The translations under genes and the position numbers were made by a program. From Paracoccus tegillarcae (GTDB taxonomy: Bacteria > Pseudomonadota > Alphaproteobacteria > Rhodobacterales > Rhodobacteraceae), in the NCBI RefSeq assembly GCF_002847305.1, contig NZ_CP025408.1:2811001-2875000 (forward strand): DNA of 64,000 bases, given 5' to 3'. Positions 56,319-64,000 of the stretch are shown piece after piece. The notes under the pieces are model-generated. The model searched no databases. It saw only the letters and a program-made list of their open reading frames with translations, and was not told where the DNA came from. Within the stretch, counting starts at the first letter, position 1. The number at the start of each line of letters is the position of its first letter.

Positions 56319-59300
56319 ATGATGCAAGATTGGGCCGGATTGCTGCGCGACAACTGCGGTATCGAGGCCGCCCTGACGCGGCTCAATGGCGAATATGATC
56401 TGAACTTCAGGGCAGAAACCACGGAAGGCGCGGCCTTTATCCTCAAGGTGATGCACGCGGGCTGCGATCCGGCATTGATCGACATGCAGATCGCTGCACT
56501 GAATCATGTGGCGCAGCAGGCACCCGATCTGCCGATGCCTCGGGTAATCGCGGCCAGGGATGGGGCGCAGGTGGTGATGGCCACGGATGCGGATGGGCAG
56601 CAGCGGCTGGTCTGGCTGCAAACCGTTCTGCCGGGCTGTTGCTACGCCGATTTCTCGCCGCATTCGCCTGCGCTGATCCATGATCTGGGCGCTCAGGCGG
56701 GGCGGCTTGCCGCAGCCCTGGCCGGATTTGAGCATCCGGTGCTGGCGCGCGATTTCAAATGGGATCTGATGAAGGCGCATTGGGTCGGGGCCAAGCTGTC
56801 GGTGATCGACGACGGGGCGCGGCGCGAGTTGCTGGAACGGATTGTTGAAGATTTCACTGCCTTGCGCCCGGACCTTGCGGCGCTGCCTCTGCAGGCGTCG
56901 CATAACGATCTGAACGACTATAATATTCTGGTCGGCCTGCAGGATAACCGACCGCTTGTGTCAGGGTTGATCGACCTTGGTGACATGTGCGCGACGCCGC
57001 GTATCTGCGATCTGGCAACGGCTGCGGCCTATGTCGTGCTGGACCACCCTGCGCCAGAACATGCGCTGGCAGCGCTCGTGGCGGGTTATCATGGCCAATA
57101 TCCCCTCTCTGGCTCAGAGGTCGACCTGGTCTGGCCGTTGCTGCGAATGCGGCTGGCGCTGAGCGTGGTGAATTCGACGCTGATGGAACGGGACACGCCG
57201 GACGATCCCTATGTCACCATCTCGCAAGCACCTGCCTGGCGGTTTCTCGAAGGCAACAGGATCGATCCCGAATTGCTGCGCTGCCGCCTGCGTACCGCCT
57301 GCGGCCTGCCGCTGAATGCCGCCGCCCGACGCATCACCGATTGGCTTGCACAGGCGCGCGGCAGCTTTGCCCCGGTGATCGGCACCTCGCTGGCGCAGGC
57401 GCGCATGGGGGCGTTGTCGGTTGCGTCATCGACCATTCCGCGCAACCCGTTCGACATCACCCCGGCAGAGGCGGCGACCCTGGGCGGCGACCGCTTCGGG
57501 CCAGACGAAATCTGGCTGGGTCACTACGGCGAGCCGCGCCTGATCTACACCGCCGCCGCCTTTCGCGCGGGTCCGTGGAAGGCCTCATCTCGGCGCAGCG
57601 TTCATCTGGGCGTCGATATCTTTGCGCCTGCGGGTCAGCATATCCACGCGCCGATGGACGCGATTGTCGCGGTGGTCGAGAATCGAACCGGACCGCTGGA
57701 TTATGGCGGCATGGTGATCCTGCGCCATGAAACGCCGGCTGGCGATGCGTTCCACAGCCTGTACGGGCATCTCGATTTCGACAGTTGTGCCGGGCTGCGT
57801 CCGGGCGAGCGGATTGACCGGCGTACGGCTTTTGCCCGGCTTGGGGCGGTAGATTGCAACGGTGGCTGGGCGCCGCATCTGCATTTCCAGCTTGCGCTGA
57901 GCCTTGCCGGCATGGGTGCCGACTGGCCCGGTGTGGCCGATCCCGATGACATGGGGCTGTGGGGGACGATCTGTCCAAACCCCGCCGCGCTGCTGAACCT
58001 GCCAGATGATCGTGTCGCCCATGTCGCGACCGACAAGACCCATGTCCGCGACGTCAGGGCGCGGCACTTTGGCGGCAATCTCAGGCTGAGCTATTCCGAT
58101 CCGGTGATGCTGATGCGTGGCTGGCGACATCATCTGTTCGACGAATGGGGCAGGCCCTATCTGGACGCCTATAACAATGTGCCGCATGTGGGCCATGCCC
58201 ATCCGCGTCTGCAGGCGGTGGCCGCAGATCAATTGCTGCGGATGAATTCTAACACCCGCTATCTGCACCCTGCCCAGACAGGGTTCGCAGAAAAGCTGCT
58301 GACAAAACTGCCGCCCGAGCTGTCGGTTTGCTGGTTCGTGAATTCCGGCAGCGAGGCCAACGAACTGGCCCTGCGGCTGGCGCGCGCGGCAAGCGGTGGC
58401 AAGGCGATGATCACGCCCGATCACGGCTATCATGGCAACACCACCGGCGCGATCGACCTCTCGGCCTACAAGTTCAACGCACCCGGCGGGGTTGGTCAGC
58501 CTGACTGGGTCGAGTTGGTCGACATTCCCGACGACTATCGCGGCGCTTACCTGCGCGGTGATCCGCAGGCCGGCGAAGGCTATGCGGCGCAGGTCGATGC
58601 GGCGATTGCGCGGCTGACGGGCAGGGGACAACGACTGGCCGGTTTCATCGCCGAGACCTACCCCTCGGTCGGGGGGCAGATCATCCCGCCGCCGGGTTAT
58701 CTGCAAGGGGTCTATGCCCGCATCCGCGCGGCGGGTGGCGTCTGCATCGCCGATGAAGTGCAAACCGGACTGGGGCGGCTCGGATCGCATTATTTCGCGT
58801 TCGAGGCGCAGGGTGTGCTGCCCGATATCGTGGTGCTGGGCAAACCCATCGGCAACGGCCACCCGATCGGTGTGGTCATCACCACGCCCGCGATTGCACG
58901 CGCCTTTGAAAAGGGCCCCGAGTTCTTTTCGACCTTTGGCGGCTCTACCCTCTCATGCCGGATGGGCAAGACGGTGCTGGATATCGTGGATGACGAAGGG
59001 CTGATGCAGAACGCGCAGGCAATGGGCGAACGGCTGATGCAAGGGCTGGCCGGGCTGGCGGCGCGGCATGCCCTGATCGGCGATGTGCGCGGCCAGGGGC
59101 TGTTCATCGGGGTCGAGATGGTCACGGATCGCGACCTGCGCCATCCCGCCACACGCCAGACCAGCTATGTGCTGAACCGGATGCGCGAAGAGCGTGTCCT
59201 GATCGGCTGCGAAGGGCCTGACAACAATATCCTGAAAATCAGGCCGCCGCTGACCATCGACGCCGAAGATGTGGACATGCTGCTGGACCGGCTGGATCTG

Positions 59301-59330
59301 ATCCTGTCCGAAAACGGCAGTCAGCCGTGA
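56319..59330 (+). CDS. Three-domain fusion: APH-type kinase, M23 peptidase-like, class III aminotransferase/phospho-lyase
   Basis: 1003 residues from ATG 56319. Domain 1 (about 1-330) is an aminoglycoside-phosphotransferase/hydroxylysine-kinase-like domain with catalytic SHNDLNDYNILV (His195, Asp197, Asn202) and SGLIDLGDM. Domain 2 (about 390-560) is an M23 fold with zinc ligands His429 and Asp433 (SVHLGVDIF) and His520-Leu-His522 (APHLHFQ). Domain 3 (about 580-1003) is a class III PLP enzyme with Lys842 in VLGKPIGNGHPIG, close to ethanolamine-phosphate and phosphohydroxylysine phospho-lyases. Kinase and phospho-lyase could act in sequence on an amino alcohol or hydroxylysine. The role of the middle domain is unclear. 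It is a single gene that converges on a GntR regulator. Confidence 0.9.
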   Translation: MMQDWAGLLRDNCGIEAALTRLNGEYDLNFRAETTEGAAFILKVMHAGCDPALIDMQIAALNHVAQQAPDLPMPRVIAARDGAQVVMATDADGQQRLVWLQTVLPGCCYADFSPHSPALIHDLGAQAGRLAAALAGFEHPVLARDFKWDLMKAHWVGAKLSVIDDGARRELLERIVEDFTALRPDLAALPLQASHNDLNDYNILVGLQDNRPLVSGLIDLGDMCATPRICDLATAAAYVVLDHPAPEHALAALVAGYHGQYPLSGSEVDLVWPLLRMRLALSVVNSTLMERDTPDDPYVTISQAPAWRFLEGNRIDPELLRCRLRTACGLPLNAAARRITDWLAQARGSFAPVIGTSLAQARMGALSVASSTIPRNPFDITPAEAATLGGDRFGPDEIWLGHYGEPRLIYTAAAFRAGPWKASSRRSVHLGVDIFAPAGQHIHAPMDAIVAVVENRTGPLDYGGMVILRHETPAGDAFHSLYGHLDFDSCAGLRPGERIDRRTAFARLGAVDCNGGWAPHLHFQLALSLAGMGADWPGVADPDDMGLWGTICPNPAALLNLPDDRVAHVATDKTHVRDVRARHFGGNLRLSYSDPVMLMRGWRHHLFDEWGRPYLDAYNNVPHVGHAHPRLQAVAADQLLRMNSNTRYLHPAQTGFAEKLLTKLPPELSVCWFVNSGSEANELALRLARAASGGKAMITPDHGYHGNTTGAIDLSAYKFNAPGGVGQPDWVELVDIPDDYRGAYLRGDPQAGEGYAAQVDAAIARLTGRGQRLAGFIAETYPSVGGQIIPPPGYLQGVYARIRAAGGVCIADEVQTGLGRLGSHYFAFEAQGVLPDIVVLGKPIGNGHPIGVVITTPAIARAFEKGPEFFSTFGGSTLSCRMGKTVLDIVDDEGLMQNAQAMGERLMQGLAGLAARHALIGDVRGQGLFIGVEMVTDRDLRHPATRQTSYVLNRMREERVLIGCEGPDNNILKIRPPLTIDAEDVDMLLDRLDLILSENGSQP

Positions 59331-59378
59331 TCTAGTATCACCGCCGCTCGGCGCGGTTCGATGCAGCCACCCGCGCTA

Positions 59379-60146
59379 TCAGCGGACCATATCGACGAAC
59401 CAATTGTGGTTCTGATCCTTGATCTGCTGAATCAGCACCTCGATGCGAGACAGATGCCGTGTCATGGCCTCGGCTGCTGCCTCGCTGTCGCGCGCCGCGA
59501 TTGCGGCGAGGATCACGATATGCTCGCGCAGCGCCAGTTGCTGCGAGGTGGAACTGAGCGACAGCATCCGCACCCGATCCATATGCGCCTTGTGATCCTG
59601 GATCAGATCCCAGACATAATCATGGCCGGACAGTCTGCAGATCCCGCGGTGAAAATCTTCGTCCAGCTTGTGAAACAGCGGGGCGTCGTTGCTGTCGACG
59701 GCGACGCCCTGCTGGTCAAGAATGGCCTGCAACATCGCGATATCTTCGGCTGACAACACCTCGCAGGCGGCGCGCGTTGTCTGCGTTTCCAGCGCAGTGC
59801 GAATAAAACGCGCGCGCAAGATCGCCTCTTCCGAGATCAGGCTGACGACCGATCCGCTTTGCGGTCTGATCTGTAGGAAGCCAAGCCTTTCCAACCGCTT
59901 GAAGGCCTCTCGGACGGGTTGGCGCGAGACCCCCATGCGCTTGCCGATATCGGTTTCGCTGATCTTTGCCAGGGGTGGCAGCTCCAGTGTCAGGATGCGC
60001 TGCTGTAGCACGTTGAACACCTGATCGGCGACGCTTGGCCGGGTGGGCGGATCCAGCGTGGGCAGGACCAATTCTGTCTCGTGCTGGGTTACGGCTTTTT
60101 GCAAGACCCGTCCCTCCTGTTTCTCGTTGCCGCCAATATAACACAT
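59379..60146 (-). CDS. GntR-family regulator, FCD (FadR) subfamily
   Basis: 255 residues from ATG 60144-60146. A TTG at 60102-60104 with AGGAGGG seven bases upstream is a strong alternative that would give 241 residues. The winged HTH contains DIGKRMGVSRQPVREAFKRL. The FCD effector domain follows, with metal-binding D/H positions (DEDFHRGICRLSG, HIVILAAIAARDSEAA). It is divergent from uxaC across two near-identical operator boxes, so it very likely controls the uronate genes and itself, with a uronate or intermediate as inducer. Confidence 0.9.
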   Translation of the reverse strand: MCYIGGNEKQEGRVLQKAVTQHETELVLPTLDPPTRPSVADQVFNVLQQRILTLELPPLAKISETDIGKRMGVSRQPVREAFKRLERLGFLQIRPQSGSVVSLISEEAILRARFIRTALETQTTRAACEVLSAEDIAMLQAILDQQGVAVDSNDAPLFHKLDEDFHRGICRLSGHDYVWDLIQDHKAHMDRVRMLSLSSTSQQLALREHIVILAAIAARDSEAAAEAMTRHLSRIEVLIQQIKDQNHNWFVDMVR

Positions 60147-60163
60147 CTTTCTGCCAACTTCAC

Positions 60164-60214
60164 AACTAGAATATTAGTTGACAAATTCTGAACCCGCAAA
60201 CTAGGATATTAGTT
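60164..60214. promoter_or_regulatory. Two tandem operator boxes between gntR and uxaC
   Basis: AACTAGAATATTAGTT (60164-60179) and AACTAGGATATTAGTT (60199-60214) differ by one base and start 35 bases apart. Each has inverted arms AACTA/TAGTT. They lie in the divergent gntR-uxaC promoter region and are the expected binding sites of the FCD regulator. The second box ends 48 bases before the uxaC start. Confidence 0.8.
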
Positions 60215-60262
60215 ATCAAGGGCGCAGACGCGATGCGAATCGGCCGGCGCAAAGGGGGGATG

Positions 60263-61669
60263 ATGACACTGCTTGACGAAGATCGACTGTTTCCGACCGA
60301 GCCCGCAGTCCGCGGTCTGGCTCGTGCGCTTTATGACGAGATAAGCGATCTGCCGATCATCAGCCCCCACGGTCACACCGACCCGCGCTGGTTTGCTGAA
60401 AACCAGCCGTTTCCAGACCCGGCCCAATTGTTCGTGACGCCTGATCACTACGTATTCAGGATGCTGCATTCACAAGGCATCCCGTTGGAAGATCTGGGTG
60501 TCCCGCGTGTCGATGGTGGCGCAACAGAAACGGATTCGCGCAAGATCTGGCGGCTGTTCGCCGAGAATTTCCACCTGTTCCGTGGCACGCCGTCGCGCAT
60601 GTGGGTCGAACATGCGTTCCAGGAGGTGTTCGGCGTCACCAAACGGTTTTCCGCCGAGACCGCAGATGAAATCTATGACCAGATCAGCGATTGCCTTGGC
60701 CGCGACGATTTCCGTCCCCGTGCCCTGTTCGAGCGTTTCAATATCGAGGCGATCTCGACGACCGAAAGCGCGCTGGACGATCTGAAATGGCACAAGATGA
60801 TCCGCGATAGCGGTTGGGGCGGCAACGTCGTGACCGCCTATCGTCCCGATGCCGTGGTCGATCCCGAATTCGACGGTTTCGCGCAGAACATCGCGCGGTT
60901 GGGCGATTTGGCCGGGGAAGATGCGACCAGCTGGACCGGATACCTGGCCGCGCATCGCAACCGCCGTGCATTCTTCAAATCCTTCGGCGCCACCTCCAGC
61001 GACCATGGCCACGCAACCGCGCGCACAGAGGATCTGCCGCAGGATGTGGCGGCCAAGCTGTTTGACAAGGCGCTGCAGGGCAAATGCTCGGCGGACGAGG
61101 CCGATATGTTCCGCGGTCACATGCTGACCGAAATGGCGCGGATGAGCCTGGATGACGGGCTGGTTCTGCAGATCCATCCGGGATCAGCACGCAACCACTC
61201 GGCCGATATCACCGCGCGGTTCGGCCGCGACAAGGGCTACGATATTCCGACGCGCACCGACTATGTCACTGCGCTGCGTCCGCTGCTGAATGCGGTGGGC
61301 GAACGGTCCGATATGACCGTCATTCTGTTTACGCTGGATGAGACCAGCTACACGCGCGAGCTCGCGCCGCTGGCTGGTGTTTATCCGGCGCTGAAACTGG
61401 GGCCGCCATGGTGGTTCTATGACAGCTATGAAGGGATGATGCGGTTCCGCGAAATGGCGACCGAGACCGCCGGTTTCTACAACACCGTCGGCTTCAATGA
61501 CGACACCCGCGCATTTTGTTCCATCCCCGCAAGGCATGACGTCGCACGGCGGGTGGATTGTTCGTTCCTGGCCAATCTGGTCGCCACAGGGCGGCTGGCC
61601 GAGGACGAAGCACCAGAGGTCGCACATGACCTTACCTACCGGCTTGCCAAGCAGGCCTACAGGCTCTGA
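60263..61669 (+). CDS. uxaC: Glucuronate (uronate) isomerase
   Basis: 468 residues from ATG 60263, chosen because AAAGGGGGG lies just upstream; ATGs at 60260 and 60233 are in frame. Family motifs include LPIISPHGHTDPRWFAEN, FNIEAISTTESALDDL and VLQIHPGSARNHS. It converts D-glucuronate to D-fructuronate and D-galacturonate to D-tagaturonate, the entry step of hexuronate catabolism. It is followed 27 bases later by a TRAP transporter, which presumably brings in the uronate. uxaB/uxuB and uxaA/uxuA are not in the window and may follow dctM. Confidence 0.95.
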   Translation: MTLLDEDRLFPTEPAVRGLARALYDEISDLPIISPHGHTDPRWFAENQPFPDPAQLFVTPDHYVFRMLHSQGIPLEDLGVPRVDGGATETDSRKIWRLFAENFHLFRGTPSRMWVEHAFQEVFGVTKRFSAETADEIYDQISDCLGRDDFRPRALFERFNIEAISTTESALDDLKWHKMIRDSGWGGNVVTAYRPDAVVDPEFDGFAQNIARLGDLAGEDATSWTGYLAAHRNRRAFFKSFGATSSDHGHATARTEDLPQDVAAKLFDKALQGKCSADEADMFRGHMLTEMARMSLDDGLVLQIHPGSARNHSADITARFGRDKGYDIPTRTDYVTALRPLLNAVGERSDMTVILFTLDETSYTRELAPLAGVYPALKLGPPWWFYDSYEGMMRFREMATETAGFYNTVGFNDDTRAFCSIPARHDVARRVDCSFLANLVATGRLAEDEAPEVAHDLTYRLAKQAYRL

Positions 61670-61696
61670 AAACCAAAAAACTCTGGGAGGAGAAAC

Positions 61697-62671
61697 ATGT
61701 TTAAATTGGTGATCCCGACGCTGCTTGCCAGCACCGCGCTCGTATCGGCGGCAAACGCCTGCGAGACGACATTGCGGTCCTCGGACACGCATCCCGACGG
61801 CTATCCCACGGTGGTCGCCGTGGAGAGGATGGGCGAGATGCTGGAAGAGCGCAGCGAAGGCCGTCTGTGCATCGAGGTTTTCCACTCGGCGCAATTGGGT
61901 GAGGAAAAGGACACGATCGAACAGACGCAGTTCGGCGTGATCGACATGAATCGCGTTTCTCTTGGGCCGTTCAACAACATCATCGAGGAAACCCAGGTGC
62001 CCTCGCTGCCCTATATCTTCCGCTCGGTCGAGCACATGCACAAGGTCATGGACGGCCCCGTAGGCCAGCAGATCCTGGATGCCTTTGGCGATCACGATCT
62101 GGTCGGGCTGGCGTTTTATGATGGTGGCTCGCGCAGCTTCTACAATTCCGAAAAGCCGATCACCTCGATGGCCGACATGGAGGGGATGAAGTTCCGCGTG
62201 ATGCAGTCGGACATGTTCGTCGATATGGTCAGCGCCCTGGGCGCCAATGCGACGCCCATGCCTTACGGCGAGGTCTATTCCGGGATCCAGACCGGCGTCA
62301 TCGACGGCGCCGAGAACAACTGGCCATCCTATGACAGTTCCGGCCATTTCGAGGTCGCGAAATACTATACGATGGACGAGCATCTGATCGTACCCGAAGT
62401 GCTGGTCATGTCGCGTACCGCTTTTGACGGCCTGAGTGCCGAAGATCAGGAACTGGTCCGGCAGGCAGCCAAGGATTCGGTGCCGGTCATGCGCGAGTTG
62501 TGGGCGGCCCGCGAGGCAGAGTCCGAGGCCAAGGTGCGCGAGGCCGGCGTCGAGATCGTGACCGATATCGACAAGACCCCGTTCATCGAGGCGATGGTGC
62601 CGGTCTACGAGAAATATGTCACCTCGCCGGTGCTGCAGCAGATGGTGCAGGACATCCAGGCGACCGAATGA
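61697..62671 (+). CDS. TRAP transporter substrate-binding protein (DctP family)
   Basis: 324 residues with a Sec signal peptide [21 protein letters not shown]. The DctP family features [40 protein letters not shown] with the conserved carboxylate-binding Arg, and [19 protein letters not shown] are clear. It is a periplasmic binding protein for a carboxylate-bearing ligand. Position after uxaC makes a hexuronate (glucuronate or galacturonate) the likely substrate. GGGAGGAG lies upstream of the ATG. Confidence 0.93.
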   Translation: MFKLVIPTLLASTALVSAANACETTLRSSDTHPDGYPTVVAVERMGEMLEERSEGRLCIEVFHSAQLGEEKDTIEQTQFGVIDMNRVSLGPFNNIIEETQVPSLPYIFRSVEHMHKVMDGPVGQQILDAFGDHDLVGLAFYDGGSRSFYNSEKPITSMADMEGMKFRVMQSDMFVDMVSALGANATPMPYGEVYSGIQTGVIDGAENNWPSYDSSGHFEVAKYYTMDEHLIVPEVLVMSRTAFDGLSAEDQELVRQAAKDSVPVMRELWAAREAESEAKVREAGVEIVTDIDKTPFIEAMVPVYEKYVTSPVLQQMVQDIQATE

Positions 62672-62731
62672 CGTCACGCAGGCCCGCGCCATTCGGTGCG
62701 GGCCGATCCACTTCGGATCAGGGGTAAACGC

Positions 62732-63256
62732 ATGCAAGACAGGATGAAGTCCATCGCCGAGGCAACCGGCCTGCTGGCCCGTGCGGCGCTGTGGCTGGCC
62801 GGGATCGGTCTGGTCCTGATGACCGCGCTGATCGCGGCGCAGGTTTTCTGGCGCTATATCCTGAATGACAGCATCATCTGGACCGAGCCTGCCTCGGTCA
62901 TGATCATGGGCTGGTTCATCTTTCTGGGTGCGGCCGTCGGCATCCGCGAGGGCTATCACCTGTCCTTCGACGTGCTGCTGTATGTGCTGCCCGATACCGT
63001 CAAGAAAATCCTGCATTCAGTGTCCGATCTGGCGGTCGGCGGCTTTGGCGTCGGCATGATCTGGTATGGCTGGCAACTGGCCGCCAAGACCGCCGGGAAT
63101 ACGCTGCCCAGCCTTGGCATTTCAGGCGCGTTCGACTTTGCCCCGATCATCGGAGGCGGCGCGCTGGTCGTGCTGTTCTCGATCGAGCGCATCTTGCGAC
63201 GTGCAGCCGGTCTGCACACCGCTCGCTTTGGCGAAGAGCCGTTGGAGGACGGGTGA
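62732..63256 (+). CDS. TRAP transporter small permease (DctQ family)
   Basis: 174 residues from ATG 62732, with AGGGG upstream. It has four hydrophobic segments. FWRYILNDSIIWTEPASVMI and GIREGYHLSFDVL are typical of DctQ proteins. It pairs with the large permease in the inner membrane. Its stop overlaps the dctM start by one base (TGATG). Confidence 0.93.
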   Translation: MQDRMKSIAEATGLLARAALWLAGIGLVLMTALIAAQVFWRYILNDSIIWTEPASVMIMGWFIFLGAAVGIREGYHLSFDVLLYVLPDTVKKILHSVSDLAVGGFGVGMIWYGWQLAAKTAGNTLPSLGISGAFDFAPIIGGGALVVLFSIERILRRAAGLHTARFGEEPLEDG

Positions 63257-64000
63257 TGGAACTGTATGTCCTGTTTGGAACCTTCGTCTTTCTCCTGCTG
63301 ATCGGCACGCCGGTGGCCTTTTGTCTGGGCGTGGCCAGTTTCGCGACCGTCATCTATCTGGACCTGCCGCCCGTCGTGGTGTTCCAGCGGCTGAATTCCG
63401 GTGTGTCGGTGTTCGCGCTGATGGCCATTCCGTTCTTTATCTATGCCGGCGACCTGATGGTGCGCGGTGACATTGCCCGCCGTCTGGTCGCTCTTGCGGG
63501 CGCCTTTGTCGGGCATCTGCGCGGCGGGCTGGGGCAGGTCAACGTGCTGTCCTCGGTCATGTTCGGCGGGGTTTCGGGTTCGGCCGCGGCCGATGCCAGC
63601 GCCGTGGGCGGGCTGATGGTGCCGCAGATGAAAGCGCGCGGATATGATGTCGATTATGCGGTGAACATCACCGTGGTCAGCTCGATCATCGCGCTGTTGC
63701 TGCCGCCGTCGCATAACATGATCATCTATTCCATCGCGGCAGGGGGACGGATCTCCATCGCGGATCTGTTCACCGCCGGGATCGTGCCGGGATTGCTGCT
63801 GGCCCTGGTGCTGATGATCGCATCCTGGTGGGTTGCCGTGCGCAAGGGCTATCCCGTTCAGGCCTTCGAGGGCTTTGGAAGGATCGGCCATTACTTCGTC
63901 TCGGCGCTGCCCGGACTTGTGTTGGTAGCGATCATCTTCGGGGGCGTACGCTCGGGTATCTTTACCGCCTCGGAATCGTCGAATATCGCGGTGGTCTACG
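63256..64000 (+). CDS. TRAP transporter large permease (DctM family), 3' end outside window
   Basis: About 248 codons are visible and the frame is open to the window edge. The DctM motifs ALMAIPFFIYAGDLM, FGGVSGSAAADASAVGGLM and LLPPSHNMIIYSIAAGG are present. It is the Na+-coupled permease subunit and completes the P-Q-M set. It is coupled to dctQ by overlapping stop and start. Confidence 0.95.
   Translation, partial: MELYVLFGTFVFLLLIGTPVAFCLGVASFATVIYLDLPPVVVFQRLNSGVSVFALMAIPFFIYAGDLMVRGDIARRLVALAGAFVGHLRGGLGQVNVLSSVMFGGVSGSAAADASAVGGLMVPQMKARGYDVDYAVNITVVSSIIALLLPPSHNMIIYSIAAGGRISIADLFTAGIVPGLLLALVLMIASWWVAVRKGYPVQAFEGFGRIGHYFVSALPGLVLVAIIFGGVRSGIFTASESSNIAVVY

Noticed and set aside
61184..63016. 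A 610-codon open frame antisense to uxaC and the TRAP genes
   Set aside because: It spans the ends of four well-supported genes on the plus strand; it is a codon-bias shadow.

Overview
The window reads as a high-GC alphaproteobacterial chromosome, most likely Rhodobacterales and probably Paracoccus-like. The supporting markers are a ChpT phosphotransferase (CckA-ChpT-CtrA relay), ornithine-lipid genes olsB-olsA, a class II (B12-dependent) ribonucleotide reductase, ThyX, SdhE, an LdtR-like MarR regulator and several TRAP/SSS transport genes. The genus is an inference from gene content. I saw no rRNA, tRNA or CRISPR array.

Regions: (1) 1-6140 is an exopolysaccharide locus: a sugar transferase cut by the window edge, two family 2 glycosyltransferases, an ATPase related to tyrosine autokinases but without the P-loop lysine, a Wzz/GumC-type chain-length protein and a flippase. 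(2) 6280-22009 is dense housekeeping: tpiA, sufA, a SufT-like gene, tgt, rnd, a double GNAT, gmk, a gamma carbonic anhydrase, a PhoR-like kinase, rpiA, gor, chpT, olsBA and nrdJ. (3) 22010-25900 is an accessory scar with a frameshifted Lon/ClpX-like AAA+ ATPase facing a frameshifted TniQ gene. (4) 25901-30540 has a LacI regulator and an opposing putative operon of a sodium:solute symporter, a universal stress protein and a Tat-exported sugar-type solute-binding protein, with no ABC permease or ATPase. (5) 30541-32340 is a second scar with IS5- and IS3-type fragments, a broken HEPN-like gene and a small unknown gene.

(6) 32356-43369 returns to ordinary genes: a DapA-like aldolase under a GntR-type palindrome, a penicillin-acylase homologue with altered catalytic residues, a 3-hydroxyisobutyrate dehydrogenase homologue, LysR, an aminotransferase, an HTH protein with sdhE, ldtR, gloA, thyX and an esterase lipoprotein. 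(7) 43370-48898 holds a 1222-residue RTX/Hint protein flanked by IS3, IS5 and integrase fragments, ending at the 5' end of dusA, a known integration target. (8) 48899-59330 has dusA, a fructokinase, an SDR, aminopeptidase P, a UPF0173 hydrolase, recJ and a three-domain fusion (APH kinase, M23 peptidase, class III aminotransferase/phospho-lyase). (9) 59379-64000 is a uronate locus: a GntR regulator, two near-identical operator boxes, uxaC and a TRAP transporter whose large subunit runs off the window.

The most interesting items are the symporter-USP-binding protein operon, the triple fusion, the AAA+/TniQ pair and the RTX/Hint island next to dusA.
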